In this document: one piece after another, positions 33,421 through 45,879 of the stretch | Numbering within the stretch: the first letter of the stretch is position 1 | Layout of the letters: each line of letters begins with the position of its first letter | NCBI GenBank assembly: GCA_001692895.1 | Contig: KV748178.1 | Coordinates: 620,001 to 684,000 of the forward strand | Direction of reading: 5' to 3' | Origin: Cenococcum geophilum 1.58 | Taxonomy: Eukaryota > Ascomycota > Dothideomycetes > Gloniales > Gloniaceae | DNA: 64,000 bases | Position numbers and translations under genes: made by a program | The notes under the pieces: model-generated | What the model was told of the DNA's origin: nothing | The model's input: the letters and a program-made list of their open reading frames with translations, nothing else | The model's database searches: none

Positions 33421-36400
33421 AAGTTTTAGCTTATATACAGCTCCCCTATTAATAACTTATTTAATTAAATAGGGGCTAAGGTTCTTATAATTAAGTGACT
33501 TTATAGGCCTCTATATAGAGATATTATATATATTTAGCCATACTTAGTCACTAACATGCATCTTTAGTAGTGGCGTTCTATAACGGTTGGCGAAGTAGGC
33601 CTACTTTACTTAAGCCTAGGCCATTTCTCCCTTATAGTAGTCGAGTAGATTTTTTATATAGTCTGTATGCTAGTCGGTAAGTAGTATCTTAAGGCGTTTT
33701 CCATATAGTAGTTTCTTATTAATAGGTTTTAGTGGCTCTATACTGGATTAAGGATAATAACCCTTATTTGCGAAGAACAGGGTAAGTCCTATAGTGGTTA
33801 AAACGTAGTTATTCGCTGTAAATTTACCTAGTAGGAGGTAATCTACCTAGTTATCTTAACTATAGGCGACTACCTATCGTAGGTACGCTTTTATACTGGT
33901 ATTAGCGTTTTCTAGTTGCCTAGCAGTTTTATAATAGAAGGATGTAGACATTTTAACGGAGATGCTAAGGCGTTAGCAGATTCGTCTCTATATATTAGAG
34001 TTAAATTATATGCCTTAGTCGGACGTAATTAAGTTAGGTAACCTATATAGTTAGTAAACTTTACAAAAGAAGGCGTTAGTAACGTCGCTAACGGCTACGC
34101 CTTTAATTGGGACGTAGTGGCGCTCTTTTATAAGTCGGTATATTATTATAAGGATGTTCTTATAGGTACGGCTATATTATTTACAGGGTAATAGGTTAAT
34201 AATAAAATTTATAGCAATATCTGCCTATCGTTATATAGGTACTAGTAGAGGGTATAGTAGTCCTTAGTACTTTGTATTAAAGGCCTTAGCGCGCTTATAA
34301 CTATAGTAAGTGCCTATAAAGCGTTTAACTAAGTCTATTATTTTTGGCTAGAAGTAGTATNNGCTAANAAGCTTNTAGGTTCCTNNTNTNCNTAGGTNGN
34401 CGCTTAATNNGANGTNNTAGGCNATTTAGATTAGTTNCNNTTATAGATTTTCTAAGTTAGGGATAAATAGGCGGCCTCTATAATAGAGCCTGTTCTCTTT
34501 TACTTTTAAGGCTGCTATATTAATCTAGCCTAAGCTTTAGAGGTTAATAGGCAGTATATAGGCGCTAGCGGTTTTTACGGTAATAAGTTAATATAGTAAT
34601 AGGTTAATAGAGGCGTTATATGCTATAGTAATAAGCTCGTTAATTTTAGGAGGTAACTTTAGTTCTATAGTATAAAGCTTGGGTACAGTTAGCTCTATTA
34701 TAGGTAGTATACCTAGGGCTAAATTTTATGCTTTTAGGATTGTTTATTATTAGAACTAATTATAGGGGTTATTTTTAGACTAAGGAAGGTCTTATAAGCA
34801 GCGTATTAGGCTATTAGGTTTAGTACCTTATACTTCTAGTTTATATATAATTTTAAAGTTAAAACTAAAAAGAAACTGATCCTAATATACTTAGTATTAG
34901 TTTAGCTACTTTATAGTTATAAAGTACTTAAGGTTNNNATNGTCNNTAANNACTTTANTTAGNTANNNNGGCTNTNCTAANNNNAGTTCTNNTTANAATT
35001 CTTTAAACGCTTATATAATTATAAGGAGTTCTTTATTATAGATCTTATAGTTATACTCTTATAGTATAAGCTTAGATAAGTAGAATATNACTAGGTAAAG
35101 NANACCNTTATTACCNATNTAGNANAGGANGCCTANNTTAACATAGTCTAAGGAGTTGGTTTTAAGGTAGAGTTGTTATCCTAGTATAAAGTAAGCTAGG
35201 ATAGGTGCTTTAGTAAAGGCATTTTTAAGGTCTTAGAATGCCTTCTCGTATTTAGGCGTCTAGGTAAAGCATAGGTATATTTTTCTTCCTTTTACAGAAG
35301 GCCCTTTATTTACATTATTACTATAAGTAGTACTACTACGCCTAAGAAGTTGTATATAAATTTTTAATAGAAGTTAGCGAAACCGAGGAAGGCTTATATA
35401 TCCTTAATGCAGTTAGGGGCTTACTATTTGGTAATTATATATACCTTCTTAGGGTCTATACGGACACCCTTAGTAGTAATAATTAGTTTAAGGTATTTTA
35501 CTTCTATAACTAAGAATTTATATTTTTTTTAAATTAATATAAAGTCCTGCGTCCCTAAGGCGCTGTAGGACCTTTTAAACGTGTTTAATATACTTAAAGG
35601 GGTTATTACTATAAATAAGTATATCGTCTAGGTACGCAGAGTAGAAGTTGTTAAGGTAGTCCTATAAGGCGTTATTAATATAGCTTTAGAAGGTGCCTAG
35701 GCCGTTATATACGCTAAAGGGCATAACGGTATATTTAAATTGGCTAAAGCGTAATATAAATGCAGTTTTCTATTTATTACCTTCCTGTATTCAGAAATAG
35801 TTAAAGGCGGCAATAATATTAAGCTTAGTATAGATTTTAGCTTAACTAAGCCGCTTAAGGGTCTTACGTATAAGCGGTACTAGGTATTAGTTTTTAATTA
35901 TAATAGTGTTAAGTCCTCTATAGTTAATATAAAATTAAATACCTCCTCTTAGCTTCTTAGTAAGAAGAATAGGGGCGGCTACTAGTGACATTCTAGGATA
36001 AATAAATCCTTTATTAAGGTGCTCGTTAATATACTTTTTTATAACTAGAAGTTTATTTTTTAATATTAGGTAGGGTCTTTTATAAAGTAGCATTTTTCCT
36101 TATTTAATGTTAATGGTATAGTTATTAGGTTAATATAGGGGGAGTATATCTACGCCCTTTTATAAGTATATATTAGTAAAGTTATAGTACCTCTTAGGGA
36201 GGAGCTTATGGAGGTTTTTATTAGTAAGTCCTTTTTTAAGCTTTATAAACTTTTTAAAGTCTAAAGGTAAAAGTCCGTAGAGTTCTATAGGGGCATTATC
36301 TTCTAGAAGGTTAACTATGTCTATCCTATTACTATAAAGGACGTAGTCCTATTCTTTATTAAGCTTATATAGTTATAATTAAGAAGCTACAGTAATGGTC

Positions 36401-38680
36401 TAGCCTTTTTTATATACTATACGGTAAAAGGCCGGGGCACTTATATAGTAGTAGTTAGTTATAGGTAAAGTAATAAGGAGTTCCTTAGGTTAATATCCTA
36501 GGAAGTAAATAGAGGTGGCTAAGCTATACCCTAGGCAAGTCTCTCTATAGTATTTAGAGTTAAAGGTTACTTCTTTTTTCTTCTAATTAATAGCGGGGTT
36601 GTGTTATTTAAGCTAGTTTATTTTAAGGATAATAGGGTAGTTAGTAAGTAGTATAATATAGGCCTAGAGTTCTTCCTAGTACCTATTTATATCTAGGTAA
36701 AGTTGTGCTATATAGGTAATCTTCTATACGGTATAATTACTATTAGTAAGTTATAGAGCGCAGGCTTTAGTAAGGGGTAAGGTAGGTAGGTTATAAGTAC
36801 GCATAAATTAGGTATTTATAAATTTATTAATAGCTTTACAATTAATTATAGAACGGCTTTTATATTATTTTTTAGCAGTAGTTCCTATTATAGGTAAAAC
36901 TATCTATTTCCGTCTATTTATCTTTATAAAGTTGTCTATTAAGTAAGCTAATATATAGATCCCTTTATTATTAGGGTGTCCTAGCCTATAACTTAAGGCT
37001 AGGACTTAGCGTTTTCCGCTTCCGTATTTAACTTTACTACTATTACTACGTTTTTATCTTATACGGTAGTGGCGCATAGCAACGTATTTAGTGTTTGGGG
37101 TATTAGGTTAGGTATTAGGTAGCAGCTACTAAACCTAGCTATTAGGTAGTTTAGGTTATTATAATAATAGCCTTCTTAATGGTATCTATAGTAGTATTTT
37201 AGTTTTTAGAGTAGCTTACGCTCTCTATCTAGGAGTTTTTATAGGAAGGTTAGTATAGAGAAATTAATATTGGTTCTAGTAGTACTTAAGGTAGTAGGCG
37301 TTAGTGGCTTAGTATATATAGGTTTAGTAGGCCCGGAGGGCTTTTATAGAAAGGTCTTTAGGTAAGGGTTAGCAGTAACAATCTAATTTAGTTATTATTT
37401 AATCTTCTGTAGAGCTGCTACTATATTATAAATATTATTATAGTTATAGCTGGCAGCTACGTAACTAAGGCGATAAATAACTTTTTTAAGGAGGTCCTTT
37501 TAATTTTTAGTATTATCTTAGGTAAGGGCTCTGGTATATTCCTAGAATTTAATATAAAATTTATTAAATAATTTAGTAGGGCTTATCTTTAGGGCACGTA
37601 GTTTAGCTTAGTTAGTGGCTAGTAGGTTATAGTTATGGTACATTAGGTTAAGATTATTAAGGACTTTTTAGTAGGACTACTACTTTTAGGGGCTATTAGT
37701 TTCCTATTAAGCGAAGAGTCTATTAAATAGTATACCCTTTATTTATCCGATAATATAGCCGATCTTAGTATCTTTTATAGGAAAAAGGTAGGCGCTTTAA
37801 GTTAATTTTTTACGGATTTATATCTTTTAGAGGCTATATTCCCTACGGTTTCCCTAAAAGACTAAGGGGTTAGGGTAGTATATATTAGACCCTATAGTAG
37901 CAGTTTAGGTCTAATTATTATAGCTTTTATTATTACTACTTTAGTAGGGGTTCCTATTAGGTAAAGCTGCTTAGCGCTAGCCCTCTATTAAGCGTTAAGT
38001 AGGTAAAGTTACTAGGGGTATAAAGACTTAGGTGGCGTTATATATAGTAAACAGGTATTTAATTATGCTTTTTCTTTTAGTAATTATAGTAATTAGTGCA
38101 ATTTTAGCCTTCTTTAACTGTTAGACGTCGCGTTTAGATACGTGGAGGTTATCTTTAGTTTCTTAATATATGTTGTTAGCGAGCGCCTTATAAGCTTATA
38201 GGTCTTAAATAATATCGCAATCTTAGGTAGTACGCATCTCAGCTTATATAAACTTTAGGTAGTAGTTCTATAAAAGGCGGTAGTATTTATTAGGGTCTTA
38301 TGCTACTATTTTTATAAACGTCTCGGCGTCTCGTATTTCGATTTTAATAGGTAGTAGCCCTTTTGTTTACTTGTTTGTAGTTATATAGTTAATAAAAGAT
38401 AAGATATTATTAGTGTCCGTCTCCTTAGGGGTTAAGGCTAGGGCTAATAAATTAAATTCTCTTAGGATTGATTGGTGTTATAGGTTAAGTATAGGTATTA
38501 AATTATTCTTTAGGTTTAATATAGTAGCTAGTAAGGAATATTGTCTTACTATTATAGGTTCCTTAAAAGTATAAAGTAAGGTAATTTATAGACACGCTGC
38601 TTTTAGCAGCGCCTGCAGTATTATAGAGATATAGAATTGGTTATAGGCTAAGTGTTAGTAGTAAAAAAGGCGCAGTATAA
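33421..38680 (-). pseudogene. D2 gag-pol, main part
   Basis: Collinear with D1 54216-59510. On the - strand the gag start equivalent is ATA at about 38520 (ATG in D1). The nucleocapsid region is at about 37190-37140, reverse transcriptase at about 36200-35400, RNase H at about 35250-34900 and integrase at about 34560-33600. It is more heavily mutated than D1. Stretches of N at 34361-34440 and 34936-35132 prevent reading parts of RNase H and integrase. Confidence 0.85.
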
Positions 38681-38873
38681 TATTATAGGACGTGGGTAGT
38701 AGCTACAAAGCGTATATATTTAAGGAGTCTATAAGACGTTACGCGATCAATCGTAAGGGTTAAGGGCGTAAGGAGGTAATATACCTACGCGTAGCTGATA
38801 TAAGCTGTATACGAGGTGTACGCGAGGGCACAGGGCTCTCCTATAGAGGCCCCTGCGGTGGGGTTCCGTAACA
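38681..38873 (-). repeat. 5' LTR of D2
   Basis: 193 bp with intact TGTTACGGAACCCC start on the - strand. It differs from the 3' LTR and from the D1 and D3 LTRs mostly by transitions. Confidence 0.9.
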
Positions 38874-41800
38874 TTATCCGTAGCTTTTTATAGTTAGTTT
38901 AAGAAGAAAATAGAATAGATCTTTATAGATTCTAGTAGTTTAACCCTAAAAGAGTATCCTATCTTCTCTAAGATTTTATATAGGCTAGCTATCTAGTAGT
39001 CTAACTTATAATTTGGCCTCTAGGTTTTCTAGTTCTTTATTAATACCTATACCTTATCTCCTACTTAGAAGTCTACCTCGCAATAATATTAGTTTATATT
39101 AGACTCCTTCTTCTCCTACGCCTTTTTTATAATTGTTTAGGCAGCCTCCTAGGCTTTATATATTCTTTTAGTAAATATCCGGGCTTCTTTATAGTTAAGG
39201 CGTTTACGGGCTATAGTGGGTTTAGTAGGCCTATTCTAATTAAAGGACGTCTGTGGTGTCTACCCGTGGAGTAGTTTAAATAGTAATATCCCTATACTAT
39301 TATAGGGGAGCGTAAGCTATACATAGTCTATTATAGGCAGCAACCCTAATTAGTTGTCCTAATAGTAGTTTATAAAGGGGCGGAGTTACTAGTTAAGGTA
39401 CTAGTTTATAATTTTAGTTTAGCCGTTAATCTAAGGATAAAACGTAGTAGAGAGCTTAATTTTAATCCTAAGAATACGGCAGAATTTATTCTAGAAATTT
39501 AATATAAACTGAAGACTATAGTTAGAGATAATTAATTTAGGGGCGCCGTAGAATTAATAGATATTATCAATATAGAGGCAAGCTATATCCTTTACAGTTA
39601 TAGTCTTAAAATAAGGGAGGGAGATAGATTACTTATATAGTTGGTCGATTACTATAAAGGCCGCATTATAGCCGTAGGCGTCCTTTAGAAACGACTTAAA
39701 GTCTATTATAATATACTGTTAAGGGCGTTCTAGAACTAGTAGCGGTTATAGCTACCTAGGGGTATAATCCCTAGGGGTATCTGCGCGTCTATAGGTATAG
39801 TAGTTTTTTATAAATTAATCCACATTTAATAAAAGTCCTTACTAGTAGTAATGGGGCGTTAGTAGTTAGTAGGTCTTATCTTAGCTAGGGTATACTATTA
39901 AGACTTAATAGCAGGCTTTACGGATTAGCTCTGTCTATAAGTTATTAATATCTAAAACTATAAGTTATTCTTAGTATAAAAGTAGTTCTTCTTTTATTTC
40001 TAAATTAAGGTTACCTTTTATAGCTTAATCGCGGAGGGCCTTTAGGGAGTTAGCTATGTAGTTCATAGTTAAAATATAATTAATTAGCCCTATTAATTCG
40101 TTTAAGACTTCTTCTATAGGTGCTAAACCATTCTACTTAGAGTCTAGGTCCCTAAGGATTTATAGGTTAAGCTATTTAGGGTAAAGAAGGGCGCGCGTCT
40201 AGTATTAGGCCTTTAGCTTATTTTAGGGTCCTATATCTTATTCCCTTTAGGTTAATATATTAGCCTTAGAGTTTTACTTACTAGAACAATATATAATTAT
40301 AAAGAAGAATTAGGAGAGTATTTTAGCTTAATAAGCTTATTATTTAATAAGCTACTTTATAGTTATAAAGTATTTTAAGACTTTATAATCCGTATATATC
40401 TTAATCCGGAAGTTTATACCTTTAAGCTCTACACACTATTAGGATAGTAATTAGATAATAACTAGCATTTCTTTATTATATACTTTATAGTTACACTTAG
40501 CTAAGTCTATTATTTTTAAGAAAAAGGTAATAGAGTACTATTTGCTATCTAGATATAACTATAATAGGATTTCCACTATAACTCTATTAAAAGCGTCTGT
40601 TTTTAGTATTAACTTAAGGTCTAGGTTATAGTAATAAAGGATTAAAGAAGAGATAAGGCAATCTTTTAACTCTTTAAAAGCTTCTATATAGTTATTATTA
40701 AAGATAAAAGGCGTGTCTTTCCGGGTAAGTTATATAAGAGGCTTTACTATAACTCTATAGTTATGGATAAACTAGTAATAAAAATTACAAAAACTAAGAA
40801 AGGACTAGATCCTCTTTATAGTATAAGGGGGCTTCTGGTTATAGATTGCCTTAACCTTTTTAGGGTTAACCCTAATCCTATTTATACTTATAATAAACCT
40901 AAGGTACTTTATATATTTTACCCTAAATTTATATTTCTTAATATTGGCTTATAAGCCTACGTTTTATAATCTCTCTAAGACCTTCTTAACGTAAACTTAG
41001 TGTTTAAGTTTATTGTCTAAGTATATAAAAATGTCGTCTAGGTATACTATACCGAATTTATTAAGGTAATTAAAAAAACATTATTTATATACCTTTAGTA
41101 CGTAGCTAGTCCGTTTATTAATCTAAAGGGAAGAACTTTATATTTATAGGACCTATAGTAGGTACGGAATATTATTAAATCTTTAAATATAGGGTTTATT
41201 CTAATCCAGTAGAAAGCTTAGCGGATATTAAGTTTAGTAAAGATCTTTACCCGGCTTAGATATATAAGGGTCTTATCAATTAAGGGAATAGGATATTAAT
41301 TCTTTTAAGTAATAGCGTTTAGCTTTTAATAATTAATATAAAAATTAAGGCCTCTATTAAGCTTTTTTATAAATAAGATAGGGGAGGTAAAAGGGGCTTA
41401 ATTTAGCTCAATAAACCCTTTATTAAGGTTATTAATTAAATACTATTTTATTACCTTTAGCTTGTCTATTAACTGTTAGTAGATAGGAGTATAGCCTAGT
41501 AAGTTATTATCTTCTAATTAAATCTTATAATTATATATCTAGTAAGGGGGTAACTTATCTAAAGCCGCTTTTAAGAATACGTCCTTATAATTTGTATAAA
41601 TAGTAGGGAAAAGGCGTTTAACTAGTTTCTTATTAGTTCCCTTAGCTGGCTCTTTCTCCCTATTATTAATAATTTGGTTAATTTTATATAGACTTGTTAT
41701 AAAGACCTTATTATCCTTCCGGTATATATTAAAGTAAAACGCTATAGCGCTAATTATAGTAATATCTACTATAGGGGGGTTATATAATAACGGGGGTGTA

Positions 41801-42584
41801 TATAACCTTAGGGGCTTCTAGGGTACTAGCGTTATTATTACTTCTTTTAGCTCCTGTTACATCTTTTAGAGGTTATCCCGTATATTCTATTAATACATTA
41901 TTTTCTATACTAGTTAAGTCTACGCGATCTAGACATTATCTATATTACTATCTATCCCGCTACTATATATAGAGTCTTTTTTAAATATAGCACTTTAGAA
42001 GAGTATTTTTATTAGTATAGAGTTCTTTCTAGCTTTATAGCGGGTGTTTTTTAGGTAACGGCTAGGTTATAGGCTTAGACATCCTACTAGTAGGTAGGGT
42101 TAGCCTTTACGGCTAGTATCTTATAGTTAGTTCGGATTTCCCTAATAAAGGAGGATAATTTTAGTCTATCCTCCGGCTAGATAAATTGTCTTTATTATAC
42201 GTTTAGCTAAATATTAAAGTAGGACATCTATTTTTAGCTAAGGATTATATTATAAGACCCTAGGTCTAGGGTATTAAAAGGAATACTATATTAGCGTCGT
42301 CTGTTAAGAGTAATATATAATTTTAAAATGTAGGTAACCGGCTAACTAGCTTAGCCGTTATAGCCTTTTACCTAAATAGGCTTCTTTAGTTGGGTAGCTT
42401 TTGCATTTAAAAACTTAGTAATATTATTTATATAGGCAGTATTTATAAAGGCGAAGCTATTTGCTTTAGTATTAATAAGGCGGTTATATTAACTCTATAT
42501 CTATTTTAAGATACTATATATAAAACCGTAAAATGCTTTCCACCTATTAACTAACTAAGATTAATCTTTTTAAGATTAATAGGG
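38874..42584 (-). pseudogene. E2 pol: integrase, RNase H, reverse transcriptase, protease
   Basis: Reading leftward from 42584: the protease segment starts at the sequence matching E1 44195-44240. Reverse transcriptase lies at about 41500-40900. RNase H ends in the TDHK..EYF region at about 40330. The integrase core (about 39730-39300) reads FKSFLKDAYGYNAAFIVID, YGAPKLIISNYSLQFI and, after ING, a Lys where the catalytic Glu belongs (GAA to AAA). Integrase continues to 38874 and joins the chromodomain at 24577. Stops are RIP type throughout. Collinear with E1 where both are present. Confidence 0.85.
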
Positions 42585-42795
42585 TGTGACGGCGCTGCGG
42601 TACGCCACTTGCCAAATTCTGCCATATTCTGCCAACCTGCAATTAGCTCGCCTACTGCTAGCGCCTTAGCGGCTGCCCCTATATATTTGTTTACATCAGT
42701 CCTAGTAACCCCTTTTCCTTTCTCTTTAGCTTAGTATCTTTGTAATACAGCATTCTATAAGCTTTGGTTTAGAGGCATTTGTACAAGCCGTGATA
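42585..42795 (+). repeat. 5' LTR of E1
   Basis: Begins TGTGACGGCGCTGCGG and ends CCGTGATA (from CCGTGACA). It keeps many CA and TG dinucleotides (TGCCAAATTCTGCCATATTC), so it is less mutated than the matching E2 LTR at 24001-24217. Confidence 0.88.
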
Positions 42796-42959
42796 TTATA
42801 CTAAGCTTACCCTATACTGCCTGGGAAGGCCTTAATAATATCCCACCCTAAAAGAAACTTTATCTATAACGACGTGTTAACACGCTATACTTAGGCACTA
42901 AAATAACTCTACACTGCCTAGGAAGGCCTTAATAATATCCTACTTTATAAGCTAGATAG

Positions 42960-44230
42960 GACTAGACCTATACCCCTAGAATTAAAACTAAAGTATATAA
43001 TACTAACGAACCCTAGAAAGCTAATAATGGTACCTAAAGCAAGCTTATTTAAGAGAGCTACTTCTACTTAAGAGGAACCTAAGATCTAGTTAGGATCAGA
43101 AATTAAAGATAATAATAACGCTATAGACGTCTGCGAGTAGATTCGCGCCCTTATAGCTAACTAGGCAGCTAACCGTCTTAAGCCCTAAAATATATAAGAT
43201 ACCTTAGAGCGGATTTTAAAAAGCATTAAGGGCTTATAAGGTGGCTCGGCTTCCCCTTTTTAAAGCCCTAGCTAACCTATTTACTCTACCAAATGTGATA
43301 TACTAGGGAGTATAGATACAATAACGAAGTAATTAAAGTCTATTAAGCTCCTTAAGCCCTAACCACTCTCTAATAGGATAGACCCTATCTTTAAGAATTA
43401 GAGGATTTAAGTATAAGGAAAGCTCCGCGTTAACTATAACCATTTCCTTTTTAAAGAAGCTAAAATGCTCTACCTTTTTGGTTAAACTACTGGCGACGCC
43501 TAATAGCACCTTTAAGCCAAGTTTAAGGATAAGTCCCTTATCTAATTTATATTTATTAATAAGATAATACAGCACCTAGCGGCTATTTACGTTAACCTAA
43601 ACAAAGTACGGGATGCCTAGTATAACTATAACCGCCTAATAATAAAACTAAACTAACCCTTTGCCGAATTCTAAACTTAATTCCTATACCTTATAAGAGA
43701 AGGCTAGGTTCCCCTTAAGAACTACCGTCTAGACCTATATAATAAGCTAATAATCTAGCTATAAGAAAAGATTGCTATAACCTTAAATAACCTACTAACC
43801 TATAAAAGACTTATAGCTTGTTACCTATTATTAAACTTAAAACTAAAGCGGATTAACACCTGCCCTAATTAGTAGAAGTAACTCCGTAATAATTAGAACT
43901 TATTAGCTATACCTATAGAAGCTGGAGTAGGAAGATAAGCTATAACTGCTCTTATACTAAGAGCGGTTACCACTATATACTAATAAGCCTTGCCTAACTA
44001 GCTATATACTACACAATTAACTAGTATTTATTGCAATACTCTAATTAACCCTACCTCGGCCACGTACTACAACTGCGATAAGGAAGGTTACTTTATTTTG
44101 TCTTACCTAGAGCTAAAGGATATAGGCGATATTAAGGAGATAAAGGAAGGAGAAACGTCTAATAAGTTAGGAAAAAAAGAACCCTAGGGTACCCTATTAA
44201 TCTTAAAGAGATTAATTTTAGTTAATTAAT
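42960..44230 (+). pseudogene. Gag pseudogene of E1
   Basis: One frame reads KLIMVPKASLFKRATST at about 43020, then AKMLYLFG.TTGDA, FINKIIQHLAAIYVNLNKVR, DAQYNYNRLIIKLN and FLYLIREGQVPLKNYRLDL (about 43460-43720), a Gypsy capsid layout. The zinc knuckle at 44065-44106 has C-x2-C-x4-H-x4-C spacing, with only one of the four ligands still Cys (44074); the others are Tyr. 42796-42960 is leader sequence without a clear gene. Confidence 0.82.
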
Positions 44231-44757
44231 AGGTGGAAAGTATTTTACGGTTCTATATATAGTATCTTAAAATAGATATAGAGTTAATATAACCGCCCTT
44301 ATTAACACTAGAGCAAATAGCTTCGCCTTTATAAATACTACCTATATAAATAATGTTGCTAAGTTTCTAAATATAGAAGCCATCTAACTAGAGAAGCCTA
44401 TCTAGGTAAAAGGCTATAATGGCTAAGCCAGTTAGCTAGTTACCTACGTCTTAAAGTTATATATTGCTCTTAACGGATAACGTTAATATAGTATCCCTTT
44501 TTATATCCTAGACCTAGGGTCCTATAATATAATCCTTAAACGAAAATGGATATCTTATTTTAATATTTAGTTAAATATACGATAAAGATAGTTCGTCTAG
44601 CCGGAGGATAGATTAAAGTTACCCTCCTTTATTAAGAAAATCTAAACTAACTATAAAATACTAGCTATAAGGGCTAACCCTACCTACTAGTAGAATATCC
44701 GGGCCCGTAACCTAGCCTTTACCTAAGAAAACGCCCGCCGCCAAGCTAGAAAGAACT
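44231..44757 (+). pseudogene. Protease pseudogene of E1
   Basis: An aspartic protease relic: RVNITALINTRANSFAFINT at about 44283-44342, where the family has D-T-G-A-N; the Asp codon at 44304 is AAC and Gly is Arg. ILDLGSYNIILKRKWI is at about 44500. The frame is cut by C at 44763 and resumes at 52693. Confidence 0.82.
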
Positions 44758-44762
44758 CCGTA

Positions 44763-45187
44763 TGTAACGGAACCTTATAGTAAAAACTACGGTAGGCTCG
44801 TTATTAGGCTAGGTGTATAGGAAATGCAAGTACAAAAGTCAACAACGTAATAATAACTGGTGGAGTGGTTGCCTAACAGATTAACTCTAATTATATTCTA
44901 AGAATTACTACAAGGAAGGAACTATCTAGGTAGGGACTAAGGGTCCTTAAATACATAACCGTACTCCTATAAAATCCTTCTTATACGTAATATACGTTTT
45001 ATATATAAGGTATATAAGTTCCTCTTATTTCTCTTATTTAATATATAGCATATTATATAACCTTAGTTACCATTCCTTATTATATAGTTTTATCGGCTTT
45101 ATCCTAGACCGTGCCTAAATTAACCAACTAGCTTCTTCCGTCTCTTCTCTAAGTAGTTATAATATTATACTTAAAGCGTCCGTAACA
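44763..45187 (-). repeat. 3' LTR of C
   Basis: In + orientation TGTAACGGAACC to GCGTCCGTAACA. At about 44994-45055 the usual AGATTATAT tandem run is replaced by unrelated sequence (GGTATATAAGTTCCTCTTAT). Confidence 0.9.
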
Positions 45188-45879
45188 CCATCTTCCTCCT
45201 CTTTATCTTTATTCTTAAAGATTTAAAACATCTCTAAGTCGTTTACTAGAGGTGTAATATTTATCTAATTAATTTAGTTAATATTATTGCTTATTATACC
45301 TAAAGCAATTTCTTCTTTATACGCCCAACGTCGTGCTCGCACTATTGCTGTAATATTATCTTTTAGTAAGATTATACCGTCTCCATATTCTCACTGTTTA
45401 AAAGAGGGGTTAGTTTATATTATATTGGCGAACCCATCTTCGCAATAACCGTTCTTTTACTTAGAGTATACTAAAGCGAATATTTATTCGTCCTATAACG
45501 TTCGCTCTACTTCTAATACTAAATATACGCGACCTATTACTCTTAATAGTCATCTAGTTCCCTAATTAATTTGTCTTAGGGTCTTATATTTAATCTGCTA
45601 CTACGCGGCTAAATAGTAAACTATTATAAGCCTTTACTAAGTTAGAACGTTCCTATAACGTGGAACAAAAGGCTCTAAATACTTAAATTACGGCATCTAC
45701 TTATCTGCTTTATCTTAAAAAGGTTTATAAGAAGGTTCGTTTTAAGGAGTAGAAACTTATAAAATAAGGTCTATAGAAACTAGGTAATAAAAAAATAGAT
45801 TCTCCTCTAATAAAGAAGGAAATAGATCTAAGTAGTTCGGCAACTGCTCTTCTTAGGTCCCCCTTAGGTAACTTGTTCT

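Larger units (their letters stand above)
24578..38873 (-). mobile_element. D2: Gypsy element with 193-bp LTRs, opened by B
   Basis: Two 193-bp LTRs (38681-38873 as 5', 24578-24770 as 3') with a 5-bp duplication ttgtc/ttatc. The coding interior is split by B at 25443-33415; the two halves align end to end with D1 at about 59510, where no insertion exists. Orientation is the same as its host E2. It contains clusters of unresolved bases at 34361-34440 and 34936-35132. Confidence 0.92.
24001..42584 (-). mobile_element. E2: chromodomain Gypsy element, opened by D2 and cut by E1
   Basis: The - strand element begins at the left with its 3' LTR (24001-24217). Its coding sequence runs chromodomain (24218-24577), then, after nested D2, integrase, RNase H, reverse transcriptase and protease (38874-42584). 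At 42585 it is cut by E1, a second copy of the same family in opposite orientation. Its gag and 5' LTR must lie beyond the right end of the window. It inserted into element F's integrase (left flank taaag, 23996-24000). Confidence 0.85.

Noticed and set aside
42585-42795. Host gene promoter, because of its milder mutation
   Set aside because: It aligns in reverse with the E2 LTR at 24001-24217 and has LTR-type ends.
43333-43575. Open 80-codon - strand frame, the longest clean frame in the window
   Set aside because: It lies antisense within E1 gag, whose + frame has recognisable capsid motifs; RIP removes TGA and leaves chance openings.
38874-44762. A single large foldback element made of E2 and E1
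   Set aside because: The junction at 42585 is a proper LTR start and the LTRs belong to separate insertions, so two copies in opposite orientation explain it better.
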